Notes: generated by a model from the sequence alone, not told the origin. DNA of 64,000 bases from Hyaloperonospora brassicae (GCA_947650285.1 CANTFL010000591.1:51748-115747), one strand, 5' to 3'. Positions 22,531 through 37,425 are shown, numbered from the stretch's first letter. Made by a program: numbers and translations.

Positions 22531-25500
22531 GATTCAGGAGAAATCTGTTCGTTTGGCGAATAAATCGGCTCACCGCCTGACGTACATTTCACTGCAACAT
22601 AATTTATCATTTATTGAGCTATATCGAGCATTGGTTTCGAAACTTACGTGAAGCCGCTTGCGTCCATTGAAGTCCTGTCGAAGTTTGTGACCGACACCAC
22701 GATAGCAGAAGACAATAATTCGCATCCATCGCAAATGCAGATACACTGTTGACGCAACATTCAGCGTCGAGAGATGGTGAGGCATTTATATCTTTTCTTA
22801 TGGCTATACCAGTATGCTTAATTTCTGTGAAGCCTCTCAGCCAGGAATCAAGCGCCCGGGGAACTTGTTGGCCAAACGTGGCTGGAGGTTGAACAATATC
22901 GTAGATTTTTGGGTAAGCGCTTTAGCAACTCGATGCATGCATAAAGCATGGTGCTCTACATGACGACTCTACTCTCCGATGATTCCTCTTCGCAATGGAC
23001 GATTACGGAGACTCAACAACTTGTTGTAATCTACTGCAAGTATATCGATTCTTCCCGCTAGACTGCTGTATTCCTGGATGTCGAGATGCTCGTTTGACGT
23101 ATCTTGGCGAGGATATGCTAACCCTTGTCTATTAATTGTCCTTTATCTTGTCATCAATTCAGAAATTTGTCAATAAATTCTGTTGTCTGTAGTGCTCGTA
23201 TATTCCGTAGACTGGGCTGCTGGTATAGTTGCACAATAACGTGTGCGTCCGCTATCAAGACCGTCTTTGCCAGTCTATTGCTCGACAAGTGTATCTGTGA
23301 GAATACCGTCATTTGTGCAATTCCAGAGCAGATGACACATGGTCTTCACGCATTTGCGGCCGGCTGATTTGGCGATGTTGTTACCCTGTCCGCAGCTTAC
23401 ATATGTTCAGTTGTCGCATCACAACTCATTACCATGTTCAGACTTGGTAATGAGAGTTAGAATCACTGTGGCCGCAGAGTTGCCGCGATATGTGTTCAAG
23501 ATCAGCTTGTTGCCTTATGTCTCATGTAGCTCGTTCTTCCAAGCGATCAACGGATCACAGCTGTACTGGTAGCATACTATGAACGGTAAATACATAATTA
23601 CGTACGTGTGGGTTGACCACCACTCATGTGCAGCAGTGTCGCTTCATCTATTAATGGTACGTTTCATATTCCACCCTTAAAAAGAGTAATAGTTTACATT
23701 TTGTCAAATACGCACGATTTATCTTCGTGTTATGATTCGAAAAACAATACTTTGTATTTTGATCTAGATAAGGCACGTGCCATGTTAAGACGAATTTGAT
23801 TGCAAGCGTTTAAAGCCTTAAATAGGTAATTGCGCTGAGTGATGGTACGTACGGGATTGATCGTTGATAATGGTTATCCTGATTATGTTCCATTGAATCG
23901 AGACTTGTATCCAAAGATTGCAAAAAAAGCTGTTTATATGTGCTAGACATATTAACTTACGTTAAGCTTTAAAAAATAGATACTAATATGGCCCTTGCAG
24001 CCCATTTAATCCATGATGAGACTCTCGAAGTTTGCATCGTCACAACACGGCCCTAACATCCACATACTAGCTATAACATGTGTAAGTAATCTAATGAACG
24101 TATAGTTTAACGCTCAATCTTGTTCCGGGTATTTCTCGAACAGCCGGAATCATGCGTAGACAGAAGGCCCTCGGAACGGGTGAGCTGCCAGCGCTCTGAT
24201 GTACACCGTCTGATATAGAGGTCGAGTAGCAGCATTTGCGAAGTTTAACAGTGCCAAGTCCTATGATTAAGATCGAGACCATTGTCGGTAATTCTGGAGG
24301 GACTAGGCCTTCTTCCCCGCTGGATAGTGAGGAGAGTCGAGCGGCCATCGACTTACTTGCTAAAGCGTGGCTGCATTTACTACAGCGAACCAATCACAGC
24401 TAATGTATGGAGAGATTGTTGCAGCTCGTAAAGAGGCTTTGCGAAAATGGTTACATGACACTCGGATGACAACCCTAACTAGACTTTTCGCTATAGTCTA
24501 TGTTGCATTTGAGGTTGATGCTTGTATCGTTCTTTTGAGAATGTCCTAAACTCCATATATACACTTGGTCTAATATTAATGACTTACATGATGAAAACAT
24601 GTGTGTCGAGCGACACAATATTCGAGTGATAAACGTCTACTTAGATAAGAAAAAACCCTCTTTGTACAACCCAACTGTCTATTTATGCTCACTCTGCAAA
24701 TTAGCCAGCAAGATCAAAGGGGACAATCTGCCATCATTTATTGAGTGGCCCAAAGAGTTTATGACAGAAGTGGGGATAGGAAGTAGAAGATCGACTTTGA
24801 AGCTATAGGGGCACCTGCCAGACGTTACTTTTCATTCTTAAAAGCTTATACTGTTATATACTGCGATTTACACGTAACACAAAAGCGTCTAAATTGCAAA
24901 AAGAAAATGTGTATACATCGGACAGTTTAATTCCAAGGTCAAATTACGCTTGTTTTTCAATTGCGAAACGCAAACGAAATTCGAGTTGGTAGCCGGAGCT
25001 CAGTATAATAATAAAACAGTATATTGTTGACTGAGGAACGATTGCGAGTAACTCAATAGGACCTTCAACGTTTATAAATGTTGCTTTTAAGAATTGCTAC
25101 GACTCCATCAGCAATGTATCAGCTATATATTGATTAATCAAGCGACGACGTTTGTTTACATTGCCAAAATTTATGTTGGAGCTATCTTGTTGGGATACCA
25201 ACGTGCATTGGCCTGCTAAATGGTTATGTTGGTGCCCGAAATTTGAAGTGCACGGAATTCGCGTTGTTACAGGCAGAAAAATCACAAGCAAGAGATATAA
25301 TAGACGTTAATCTGTTCACCAATTTCAGGATCCCACTATAATACTTACTACATACTTTGATAACTACATCGCAACAGACTTTGATCTGAATGACCCGTAT
25401 TAATGCACACTTAGCAGACATTTTTTCACCTATCAATTTTGACGTTCATGATCGTAAGCTGATATAAATTCTTGCGAAAGCTGGTGCGTAAATTTTGTCG

Positions 25501-26440
25501 AGTACAATCTATCGTTCTGTAGCAATTAGGACGGATCTTTATCATTATTACTTATTGCACAACGGTTCAATAGCCATTTCACGGAGATGTGTCGATTTAT
25601 GAAGGTCAAATCGATCGGATCGGATGTCCAGGTTGGTAAAGCCAATTCCTTTTTGCGAGGATTAAACTTTCTCCACGTATTCTGGTCGTCAAAATTGCTT
25701 TTAATTTATAAAGGCATGCAGCCTGTTAGCACAGAACGACCAGGACAAGGATAATCACGAGGCAAATTTATGATCTATGGTTTCGCTGGGTTATTCGGAG
25801 CATTCACAACCCGTGCTCGACATGAGGTTTACTTAGACTTACTTAAATGTCCAATCTACGCACGAGCACTATTTAGGAAGTTGTTACAAGCTTAATTTTA
25901 CGAGGTAAACACCTCTGATCCCATACATATGAGATTAGCCAAAAAATTGTTTTGAACGATGAGTCCTTTTAATGAAAATCCTAATCGGTCGCCAGAGAAC
26001 ATAAATGATTTTTACGTTTTCCATTACCCAGCGTGTTTTGTAAAGTGTATAATCAAACTTCTTCTGTAAATTCGTATATAAAATTTTGGCAGTTTCATGA
26101 CGGAGGCAAAAAAGCAAATGCAGAATTTAAGTTTAGTACTGTCTGTAAACTGGCAGTCCATTTCGAATTTATACACGTTAACGTAGCAAAAATTGTTATA
26201 TTTCGCAATGAAGTGATTAATTATCAGACCTACTCGGGATCGTAACTACACCTGAGGTCCGGGACTTAGCGAACGAAATATACTTGCCGGCTGCTTTGTT
26301 AAATTAAACTAACGCCTATGAAGTCTTGATTGTAAAATTTACATGGCAATGACGTTACTAATGCGGTTACTTATACCAATGAAGTAACTAGTAGCACAAT
26401 TATATCAATTTTAAGTTTCTTTTAGTGGGAAATGTAATAG
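22531..26440. other. A+T-rich, gene-free stretch
   Basis: The base composition shifts to A+T-rich, and stops are dense in all frames. Frames at 24091-24393 (minus) and 24599-24808 (plus) have no recognised motif. Probably decayed mobile DNA. Confidence 0.4.
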
Positions 26441-26449
26441 GCCTGCCTG

Positions 26450-26630
26450 TTGTGGTGAAGCGGCGGTTAAAAAGTATTGCGATCCCGACCCAGTACTGTC
26501 GCCTAGATAGTTGACTGTATGAGGGGTCTTCAGTTTTTTGCATGTTTTCTTCCTAACCTTGGTTACCCGTCGGTAGTACGGGCCACACTATTCTAGGCGG
26601 ACTCGTCGACGGAAACTTAATTGTGTTTGG
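26450..26630 (-). mobile_element. Diverged leader fragment of the 62-kb LTR-element family
   Basis: Read on the minus strand, it carries ctaccgacgggta with caagg after it, then tcgggatcg and a ccgc..ttcaccacaac motif. These come in the same order and with similar spacing as at 62660-62805 (ctaccgacgggtacacaagg, ttgggatcg, cactccaccacaatgg). It is heavily mutated, and the extent is approximate. Confidence 0.5.
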
Positions 26631-27009
26631 TATGGATTAATAGTAATCGTGTGGGATTCTTCACACGATCACGAGTATACTCGTAGGGTGACCGATATAA
26701 GTCACCCCGATCTCGACGAATTTGCCTCGTGTGATTTAAAGAAACCTTCTTTCAAATTGTCTATACAAGTGGGATTACCGGAGATCGGCGAATTTGAGGT
26801 CGTCAAACTGAATGTCGGCGAGCTGGATGTCGGCGATTAAACTATCAGTGACCCAATTGTCGGCTACCCAAGTTTTGGTTAATCAAAAGGTCGAAACCTT
26901 AGTGTGGTGTACGTAATTTCCGAACGTGGTATTTCCTACTTTCTACTTAACTATAGGAGTGGCAAACCCGACGAGAGAAGGTGGAGCACATTGAAGTCGG
27001 CGAATCAAA
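26631..27009. other. Repeat-like stretch upstream of the 15-bp minisatellite
   Basis: Plus-strand frame 26649-26840 ends in GEF/GEL/VGD-type 5-residue echoes, which resemble the minisatellite that follows. No gene is recognised. Confidence 0.3.
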
Positions 27010-27130
27010 ACTCGACAATTCAAGACTGGATGAGCTAGGACTCGACGAGCCAAGACGCGACGCGACAAGACTTGACGAGGGAAGACTCGGCGACCCACGA
27101 CTCAACGTAAAAAGACCTGACGATAAATCA
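27010..27130 (+). repeat. 15-bp minisatellite, about eight units
   Basis: Consecutive 15 bp units run on the pattern actcgacgagccaag (for example 27010-27024, then seven more with 2-6 changes each). The period is in register with codons, so one frame reads RLDE.-type pentapeptides. The array is degenerate, which suggests it is old. Confidence 0.8.
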
Positions 27131-28214
27131 AGATGAGTACCAGTACATCCCACTAGGTAATAGTATGGAACGACGAGGGGATGAAGCGGAGCCACTAAAT
27201 AGTCATTTTGAAATCCGGAAGAGAATAGGAGATAATCAACACAGTGCAGAATTTTTGTAAATTTTAAGACACGCGTACATTCACCGTCCCTGCGCGGGAT
27301 AGATTATGCCTGCCGTCAAACCTCGAGAGGCATAACGTTTAGAGGTATCGACTGGTATTACCAAGCGTTTAGAAAGGCTCGGACTGAGTAACGCTCGCTA
27401 CCAGCTAAAGATTAGTCTCTTCGCACGGCGAGCCGGTGACCCAGTAGACTCTACCACTTTAATACTCACGAACGGCAAGCCAGTGAGCCAATAGATGACA
27501 CTGTCCAAAGACTAGTCGAGCGACGAGCCGGTGGATCTTTAATCAAGAAAACCGTAACTCTTCTAGTCGGACGTATACCGCGCTTGGTGACCTGTAAACG
27601 CGTGAAAACGCAGATGTCTACCCATTGGTACGAGGTCACTGGATTGGACGAACGGAAACTGCTGAGATCAGACAGTCTTCTGGATAGGATTGTGAGTTAT
27701 TAGAGGTACTTAGGTAGGCGAGAGCCACAACTGAACCCAAATGGAGGAACCGCGAAGGGCATTACCCGACGTACAAGCCACACTGCGCCGACTATCTCAG
27801 CGATTGTTGTGTTGCTACGTTGAGACTGTATTGCCACAAATCTAAGTAACTACTATTCCACAATCGTACAATATGCAGATACTTGATCCGTTATGAGATC
27901 TTGCACTTATTTCTTTATAATGTCGCTGAGTCCGATCTTAGTTAAAAAGTATGTCTTTTTTATCCCTGGTCGAAAAACATAGGAATATCACTTATTAAAG
28001 TGTGTACGCTTTTTCGACACTAAATGACCACTAATCTTACCGGAAGAGTGGTCGAAATGAATATCTGGTTGAGATCATATCATGTTCAGTATTATAATCA
28101 TCAACAAAGAATTAGCACAATGCCTACTCGTGGCTTCGGACCTGTCTTGTGTGTCTTCTATCCCTGTTGATAGCCTTTTTGCATGACGTGGCCAACTCCA
28201 GAAATTATATGATG
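27131..28214. other. No gene recognised
   Basis: Slightly G+C-richer than its neighbours, with recurring phrases such as cgagccggtga/agccagtgagcc (about 27420-27535) that hint at a decayed repeat. No coding frame is supported. Confidence 0.35.
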
Positions 28215-28365
28215 CGTAGATCGCAAATAGCGTGGTGTGATACGTTGCGCTTCGGTGTGCCGCGACATCTGCTTTGATTACGGATCGCGTGGTGTGATAC
28301 ACCGTAATCCGGTGTGTCGCTATCTCTTCCTTGATCGTGGATCGCAATTTGCGATTTGTTCTCTT
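28215..28365 (+). repeat. Tandem repeat of about 60 bp with GATCGC / GTGGTGTGATAC core
   Basis: Two full units and part of a third begin at gatcgc and contain gtggtgtgatac and cggtgtg.cgc. Units differ at several positions. The following 80 bp are also GATCG-rich. Confidence 0.65.
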
Positions 28366-31300
28366 GTCATTGGTCGTCGATCGCTAATCGCGTAATTAGG
28401 TTATCACCTATCCGATGAGTTGCGATATTGTCCTGGATGGCGTAGCGTGGATAGCGATCGCGATCGAAGATCACGTGGTATACACCTTTTCCATATTTAT
28501 CATTCCTCGATATTTGGCGAAAAGTCGATTTCCATCATCAATCCCTCAAAACAATTATGAATGGGACAAGACGTGTGCAACCTTCTCAATCAATCATTTG
28601 TCAGATTGGACTTAACCAAAGCACAATTCGTTGTTTTGTTACGAAATTGCTTGATCACTATAATACACTTTCTAGTTTAATTGTTAAATACAAACAATTT
28701 GGTCGAATTGCTAAGGTAATAAATGTGTAGCGTTGATGGACTAGCATGGACTCGCTGGGCACGTTAGACGGTGTATATAACACATTCATTACTGCTCAAT
28801 GCCTCCTTACTCGTATATTACTTGTTTCGATACATAATTTGGCCGGAGAGTAATCTGATAAATGATGGTCATCAAAAATCTACGCAAGGTATATGTCCTT
28901 GCGTTCATTAAAATTAGTCTCATCATCACTTGCTCACAAGACGTACTGCTAGCTATTGTGAAACTGTAAGAATTTATACTTGTAATCACCACCCATAAAG
29001 CACAAATTTACGAGACCAGTCGATCGAGTTTTTATGATACCAGTCTGTGTAGCAGATTTATAACTCTAGCTAAATTTTAAAGACGAGCAACCGCCACTAA
29101 GCCAATAATTCTTAGGCATAGATGAATGCGCTTACTTAATACGCGGACTCCGGCGAATTTTTAGCGGTGTGTCATTCATAAAAATATATTGAATATTGTA
29201 AAAATCTGGCATCATTTATAGGTATTTGTAGAATACTCGATTTCAAGAGTTATTGATCTATACTAAGTCTTGATTAACACATCTTCCTCTAAATCGACGA
29301 TATATTAGTTAGGTATCGATACGACTGGCTTGAGCTTAGTTTTTGCTGTTCGATACATCTTAAAGTTCCCACTTCATAATAGAGACCACACTTGGCTGCT
29401 CCTTTGAATGAGAAGCGGTAAATGCATATCATGAGCAGTTTGTAACAGATGTAAGAGCACGATGACAAGGCAATCTTGCAGAACACATCTCAACAATATT
29501 TGATTGCAAATTTTGTGAGCCTACGCGAGTATTGTTTGGAGCTTTGGCTCACGCGAAGAGAACGTGACGACTTCGACGTTAGATGGATATCATTGCGTGC
29601 AAAGTAGCCCCGGGAATTCGTTTATAGGGGCGAAGAGGAAAAAATAATGCTTTTCTTATTGATGCCATAATTTTCAAATCCGCAATATCTCCTTCGATCT
29701 TGATGATCAAGTATTCGGAAGCTAAAATCGATTTCGAGAATTAGCTGTATCACAACACACTTAGATTTTAATCCAATTACAACAAATAATCCATTGATGC
29801 ACAAGTTGATAGTCGCTCATAAAGCGAAACATATTAGACCGACCACATGCAATTGACCGGCACTCACCGACAGTCGCGCCAATGTTTATATCTTTGCACT
29901 GATGTTAAAGGGACGAATATATATTATAACTGTGTGATGTAAGCGAAATCACTCAATTTATATTATTCAGTATTTGCGGAGGATATACGAGCAAAATATT
30001 CGGGTGCTATTGAGTCATTATAATAGTGCAGAAAACGGCATATCACATCACCTTGTACGGCTTTCAAAAGCACTGAAATCAGCTACTTGGTATTTCGAAA
30101 GGCGTATGCCACAATTGACCCCGATGCGTGGTGCAATATCCGTAGTTTTTTCCACGACGCATTTGACCACGAAAAAGATGTCATTACTAATAATCCGGAG
30201 CATCTATGCCCTAAAGGCTACAACTTCGAAATGCCAGGTTGTGGAGGGGAACGAACGCCTACGCACGTCACATCTATCTCCGGGGAGCGCGCAAAATAAA
30301 GTGGAGATATCGGGCACGGAAATATATAATGACTAATAGGCATTGCGAATATAAAAATGGGATATGTAAATAATGTCGACAAATCATTTAGCGTAGCATG
30401 AAAAAGAACCCCAGTGATAGAGCTGTTCATGGCCCAGATTACATAAGATATTCACATCCATAGCCAAGGCGATATGTATCATTTACTTTCGACATAGTAT
30501 AGTTATTAAACATTTCATTGAGCCAAATGGAACAATAATAAGTAATTGGACAATAAGTGATCGACGAATAGCTTAAGTTGCGATTCCACTTAGTTATACC
30601 GTCGCCGCGTCTACAGTTCTGTGACAATCGTCTTGCTGGTATAACCTGGGCTTCACTTGTCGATATTGTTTTTCTCCATTGTCAGACGTTTATGAATGGT
30701 ACATATGCATCGGTCTTATGCGATATTGTACAAATATGCATATTTAACGTGATCTAAACGATCGACAGTACTAGCTAGGACTTATATGTGTGCAGTTCTT
30801 GCCTTTTACGGATCTTGTGATACTCATGACCAATTTAAAGACAGCACGGCGAATCAGACTCTTACTGAATGTGTTTATTCATACATATTAATCCTATTTT
30901 GTTAAAGGGAACACGACGATAGGTGGGTCAATCCGGACTCTACAAATTGTATCGAGCACTATAAGCCAGCTGCAACGAGTATTATTGATCGATTCTATAT
31001 ACCAAAAGCTTGATATCGGTTGTACAACAAATAACGAATATTAAACAACTCTTACAGCCAAACCATCAATCGATCAGCTGCGTATGGAATTATTACTTTT
31101 CTTTAAACATCCTCAATACGAGCATCAAAATAAACATATTGTAATAGGTCTGCTCATCCTTGATGCTTTGTTTCAATGATTTAAACCAAAATATTGAGGA
31201 AGGCGTGGGCAAAAGCTCGGCAACTGCAACTTGGATTGTAAGTACTTATAAATTGTGATACATGTCAGCCTCCAAAAAAGTAAGAGACGGTGGGAAATAG

Positions 31301-34300
31301 TTTTTCATTCGATACTAGCACAAACTAAAACGTATCTCAAAACGCTCAAATGATGGCTCGCAGTCACAGTAGAGTAGCCGCGAGTAGTCATTAAATTTAT
31401 TAAATACAAGAGATATGACTAAAAATACACCTAGTGATATTCTGCGCGTTCAGTAATAAAGACGGCCAAAATATTACTACCATTATGAAATGGAGGTTTT
31501 TCACGTGGTACATGACAACCTTCAATATATATGCATTCAGTGGCAGCCTTTTTTTATAAGTGATGACACCATATATACGCCGCATCCGGTAATGGGGTCA
31601 ATTGTGACACAATTTTCTTGCTTCATCGCATTACTCGATTCTAAAGATTCAAAAAGAGTTGCTGATAAACAGCTGTTATTAAACTGGGTAATTTCTAGCC
31701 ATCGACGTGCTCAACCGGCATAAAACGAAAAAGGAGATATAGCTATTTGTATATTTGACATTAAAACTAAAGCCATCGTGACGCCAGCAATATATTTGGT
31801 GCAAAGGAACCACACCTAGATGGCCAAATCGTTATCTTTTGTAGAACGACTTTATATTCTGTTGCGCGATTACAACAGAATTATCTATAGCGACATACTT
31901 CAGCCATACTGCTCTTCTCCAAATTAGAACGAGTTTAAATAGACTTTGCTAAGCAGGTGAAGAGCTTTTTAGAATAATTGTGATTATTTTCTAGCGTCAA
32001 GAGCCTAATTGCGGAAGTCAATTGTAAATGACTTTCCTGATGAAGATGCCTATATTAAGCAAAGCGATACTTTTACTGAAATCACAAATATCAAACATAG
32101 TTGCCATAACTTCCTATTTTATATTTGCCACGCTAATCAATTTATTGCCGGCGTTTGTTACAATTTTCCAATTAATTTTGGTTTGACTACAGCCTACTTC
32201 ATAGACAGCGGGAGCTTTTGAGGCACGAAGATGAATTTTTAGATATACGTCAAGCATTTTTTAGGATCATTACCTATCTATATCGGCAGAGATTTTTGCG
32301 CTGACTACCCCATGCTCATAACAAGTATGCAAACTTCTCAGTTCCCCAAATTGTCGAATAAAGGCAAATATTCTAGGTTCTTGGCGGTAATACTACGGTC
32401 TTCTTACAAGTAGCATGTCTATCTCTTATAATAATGATAGCGCAAAGGTTTCGTCCGTATATCAGTTGTACAGGTGCAAATATTAACATGTAAACTAGTA
32501 TTTATAAGACTCGTCTGTATGCAATTTAAAATATCTCGATACTCAGGACTTAAACACGGTGATACGACTTAAATTTTTCGACCACTTCATGTAGACGGGG
32601 ATTATTATGGATGATATTTGCATAGCGCGTACAGCAACGTCCGATGTCGAATCGCCACCGCGTTCCAGCTCGCTAAGAGTGCTAAGCATCGAGTATCAAT
32701 CATCAATATTATTTATATCGATACCGCCAATAATTTTTACGGAGTCGGTATATGTGTCTACTTCTCGAATGTAAAATCTAAACACGATATATAGAATCAC
32801 TTCCTGTGCATTATTTTTAACGGGAACCAAAGCCGCTCATCCCATATACGTTGACGTTCAAATGAACGCATAAGCTATCAGAAGATATCGGGGTCTCTAC
32901 ATTCTTGGTAGCGCATCATATACATCAAGTTAGCCACCATATTCGATAGCCCACGCAGCGCACAACAATTATTGCTTTTCATTTGCAAGCTTTGAAATTT
33001 CGAGAAGCTACGGGCTCAATTGATACTACACTCCCTCCATCATCCTATTTAATGTAGCTATAACCACATCCACCGTCTGCCTGGGTTGTAGTTTATTTCT
33101 GGTTGTACCCGGAAGCCGATCGAACGCAGCGGTACATGGTTGAGCTAGAGAGACTGGATCCTACAGCAATCGGTCGTAAGACATCGTAGGAAAAAGATGT
33201 AGAGATTTCACGGTTCTTTCATCGCTGTTTCTGAATAATGACTCCTACGAATTAGCCAGGTGTCACACGTACGTGTTAGCTAATATTATTGGACTGTGGA
33301 TTTACTAGATGGTCACTTTGATCACTGTGAGGAAGTATAAAAATGTCGGCATGCAACATTGGTGGAGCGAGGACTGCAGAGATTTATGTCCTAAACCTAA
33401 CCATTCGTCCTTTTTTATTTGTACTATACAAGCTTTATCAGTTCCAGATGTGCTTTTTGGGAGTTGCGACACTGCTGAATTTGGCAGAATAAGACATTGA
33501 CGGCATCTCCTCAATTTAGCGGACCATGCTCCCGCGGCACATACCAGAATTGATGATGTTCAGTTTCTATATATATATGAAGCGCGTTTGAGAGATCGAT
33601 GATCTTATTTTACCATTCATTAGCTATAAATTCCAAAAGTACGGATTGAATTCCCTTTTGCGCGTACGAAAGAATCTTAAATGACGCCGATTAATTAGAG
33701 TTGCTGTTGTTAGGTATATATTTTACTTGCTTTAGTTCTTGCAGACTCACGGAGGATATACGTTTATCCGTAAGTTGATGTATAAACGATAGCAAATCTT
33801 ATGTATCAGCTCCTTAGACTGGCTTAATATCTTCGTTACGGCCTTGAGAGATGTCGATGTTGCTTTGTGTTAAAGGATCGAGGTTCTACCACTGTGCGGA
33901 GATATTCACACAGCTCTTAACCGCTCTCGTGCATATCTTCTTCAGTGCATCAAAACTACTACTTTAATTTTTTACCACTAAAGCCGTTTTGCAGCCTTAA
34001 TATCCTGTCAGTTGTATTGTACGCTTCATTCAATTGCAGCTGGGGCTTTTGAGTAGTTGCGCGATCCGGACCAAATAACCAAGTATCGGTCTTCGGAATC
34101 TTGGCGAACATAAAATATCAGTCTTCGTATTCTACGACATGTGTGCTTCAACCATTTAAAATTGGAAGAGTCCAACCTCGAAAAAGAATGACAACAATCC
34201 AAAAGACAAAAACTAGTAATCTGTTTTTTGACCACTAAAATACATGTTAACGTATCATTGTACCAATCTCAAACCACAAAAATACTTTACACACATACAC

Positions 34301-36480
34301 TGGTGCCATCTTTACGCTAGATTGTACCATCAAACACGCGCAAAAATGAACGCCCGATATCCCAATAGTCTCGCTGATGATATAAATATTGTACTTTCCA
34401 ATCAAAACTATACCAAATTTTGTATTACTGTTATATTTATATTTATTTTGAGTATGCCCATAACACTAAGACTTTATTTAATTATTTGTTTGATTGCGCG
34501 ATGTATCTACACGCATCCACATATTTTTTCTACTTTGGGTTTTCAGGGATACAATGCACAAATAATAGGTGAATAAGCCTCACTTATAAGCCCAATTATG
34601 CGACGTATAACAGGTGGCGGCCGATTGACGGTTGAGGTAAGCGAGAATACACCGATTATTATACAATGATATGGAAAACAGTGGATTTATCAAGCGCCTA
34701 ATGATCACAACTTCTAAATGTAAGGAGCCGGACGCGACTGCACGAGGTGAAGTTAATCACTATTTTTTGTATACTGACGCAAAAGGACTATTTACGAAAA
34801 GCAGCAGATTAAGCGGAAGCGACGGTATCACTTCTCTCTGTTGCATGTATTGGGAACACAATTGGACATGAGATCCAGAACGAAGATGTGGGCTGGACAG
34901 CTATGGTATATTTGGGTGGAAAGAAAAATAAAACGAACAAAGTCGTCGCCATGAATGCTGCATACGACAAGTGCAATATACACGATATAAGTCTGGTGCA
35001 ACGATTCAAGGACAAAAAGGTTATATTTTCAATCTATATGAGCAGCTTTACGACTTATTAGTAGTATAAATGACAATACGATATAAAGACATGGAATGAA
35101 CAGTCTACCTATATTGTCATGATTCCATATGCTATAATTTAAAGGCGAAATTGCGCTGGATCATGTGGACAGTTTGTAGAAGCTGAGGGACGCAATTTTG
35201 ATCGTACGATACGACTGTGCACAGCATGAAGATACCGTAGCTGTATTTCAGCGTGGAGGTACAAGCAAGGCTGAATACAGGCCAGCAAGTTTATGCGAAC
35301 AACCATGATACCACAGGCACACCTCACATTGATTATCCATTTTATGTGTCTCGAAGCTGAGCATATGCGCAAAGGTAGCCCGCAGAGAGAGCAGGGTATC
35401 AGATGTAAGTCAGATTACCGTTTAGCAGAATTCTATACAAGCATATTGTAAAATGACTTATACAAATGCCGCTTTTTTAGCCATTTGGATGGTAAATTTT
35501 TCAATAAGTAAAATAGTCGGGGGACTGAATAAGCGTGGGTTAGAATAGGTGAATATGACTACCAAGACAATTTAAACACGAAAATATCGCCGGAGTGGGA
35601 TATTGTAATAATGGATGCTAAAGAATACAAAACAGCCCCTGATAGGTAGTTGAATTGTGCTAGTTACAATTACGTTGCGCGCTACAAAATCGTTTTTGAC
35701 ATTATGTGAGATTGGACGGCGCGAACAGCACAGATACGCTTTGCGGTAATCAAACATAACAATAACTTCAAAGCAAAAAAAGTAAGAGTGGTTAAAATGT
35801 ATGAGCAAAGTTGAATTTTTTTTGTTGATGGGGCCGTAAGAAATATAGAATTCTTATTTCTAGATATTAACGCAAGAGATCGAAGGATAATACTGACGCC
35901 AGATAAACAATCTTTTTTATCTGGTGGAAAGACCGTTTGGCAATTACTGCAAAGTTAATACAAGGAGTAATGTTAGTTATCATCTATGTTCGAGAGTAAT
36001 ATGAAAATCATTAGCAGGTTCATTCACCAGTGCTGCCAATATCGGTAATGATAGACGTTTATATTTAAACTGGTAGTGTCGACGAATCATGAGTATAGAA
36101 CGAATGCCTTGTGCATGCAAATTCAAGTATTGTAACTGACCGCTAGCTTTAGCTTTCAAGAGTTCCTTTATTCGCCTGGTGAAAAGTAAATGAAAGTATA
36201 AGAAAATGTTATATTACATAATGTCACATTATGTAGAAATTAAATTTTAGATGATTAGATCTTCCCGCTATAAAACAATGCTACACGATCTTCTTCCGTA
36301 CTGATTATCCCATGGATTCATTAGACTTGTGAAAGTGTATCCTATATAGACCAACGATACTTCAGTATTTTATTAGCTGATGGGCTGCGTCAATGAAATT
36401 GGAATGTAAAGACACTATCACAAGAGTGTGGAGAAGCGAACCAGAGAAGGAAGAAAAGCTAAAGAGAAAAAACCAACAGA
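28366..36480. other. 8 kb A+T-rich gene-free region
   Basis: All frames are short, and no domain, tRNA or intact element was recognised. Frames such as 30087-30299 and 33309-33500 may be scraps of old genes or transposons. Local TA-rich runs (for example 33570-33585) are present. Confidence 0.4.
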
Positions 36481-36489
36481 TTGTGATTA

Positions 36490-37425
36490 AGTACGAATTG
36501 AACGGGTGGATCACAACTGCCAGACCTGACTCCTTGCAGGATCTGGTCTAAGAAGGAATCCGATTTGAGAGGTATTCCAGTTGGGAGTGGATTCAGGATC
36601 CGGATTAAGAGATGATCAGGGATCACGATCGAAGGATCCGGAATCAGGAATCTAGCCAAGGTGGATCTGGATCAAGAGTGAAATACAGGATCAAGATCCA
36701 AATCAGGGGTAGGGGATAAATTTAGGGACCAGCGGTGTGCAAGACACAGGGGTGCTTGACTGGCAACACGTGGCAAGTAATTTCTATATAGATAGGCTTA
36801 ACTGGCGACGCGTGGCATGTACCTTTGTATAGATAGGCTGCATTGTAGGTTTAGCGGAATGGTTGGCTAACATTAAATAGAGTTCAATTTACTTGAAAAG
36901 ACACGCGTCGCTTCTTCCGGGCAAGATCTTTGGCCTCACGACGATTAATAAAATCGCTTTGTCAACCTAAGTGTCGCAACTGGATTGTTTGGCCATGTGC
37001 ATACAAGGATTTTCACCAACAACAAGCCAACTGCGATAGGAAGCAGCAAAAATGCAAGGGGGATCAAGATCGCGAGACGGCTCAAGTGGTCAGAAGATCA
37101 ATCAGATCAAGATCTACATTTGGAAAGGGCGATTTCAACGAGATCTGAGTACTTCATTTTGAGTGCCCCCAAGTAACTAGTGATCAAGTGAGAATTTCCA
37201 CGCGATCACCCCATTTCCAACCACGGTCAAGATGGGCATCGACACGAGTCCACCGGGTTGACTGTAACCCGCCCTACCGACGGTTACACAAGGTGGAAAA
37301 GGCATCAAGCACGGAAACGGAGTACCCTTTCCGATAGTCGGTAGTCTGGGCACCAGTGGAGAGGCGGGATCACATCAGCAATTTTGTGAACTCCGCTCCA
37401 CCAAAAGAGAATAGTCTTGCCTTCA
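36490..37425 (+). mobile_element. LTR/leader copy of the 62-kb LTR-element family
   Basis: It aligns by eye to 61.85-62.8 kb over its whole length: first a GATC-rich block (36520-36710), then ggcgacgcgtggcat (36804), agagttcaa.ttactt, tggattgttt.ggcca, gatcgcgagacggctcaagtg (37067), gagtccacc, and ctaccgacggttacacaagg. After ctccacca at about 37400 the two diverge, so the coding part is missing or too decayed. Probably a solo LTR plus leader or a truncated copy. Confidence 0.7.

Noticed and set aside
28215..28365. GATCGC tandem repeat as a CRISPR array
   Set aside because: The units differ internally and there are no unique spacers of constant length; the genome is eukaryotic.
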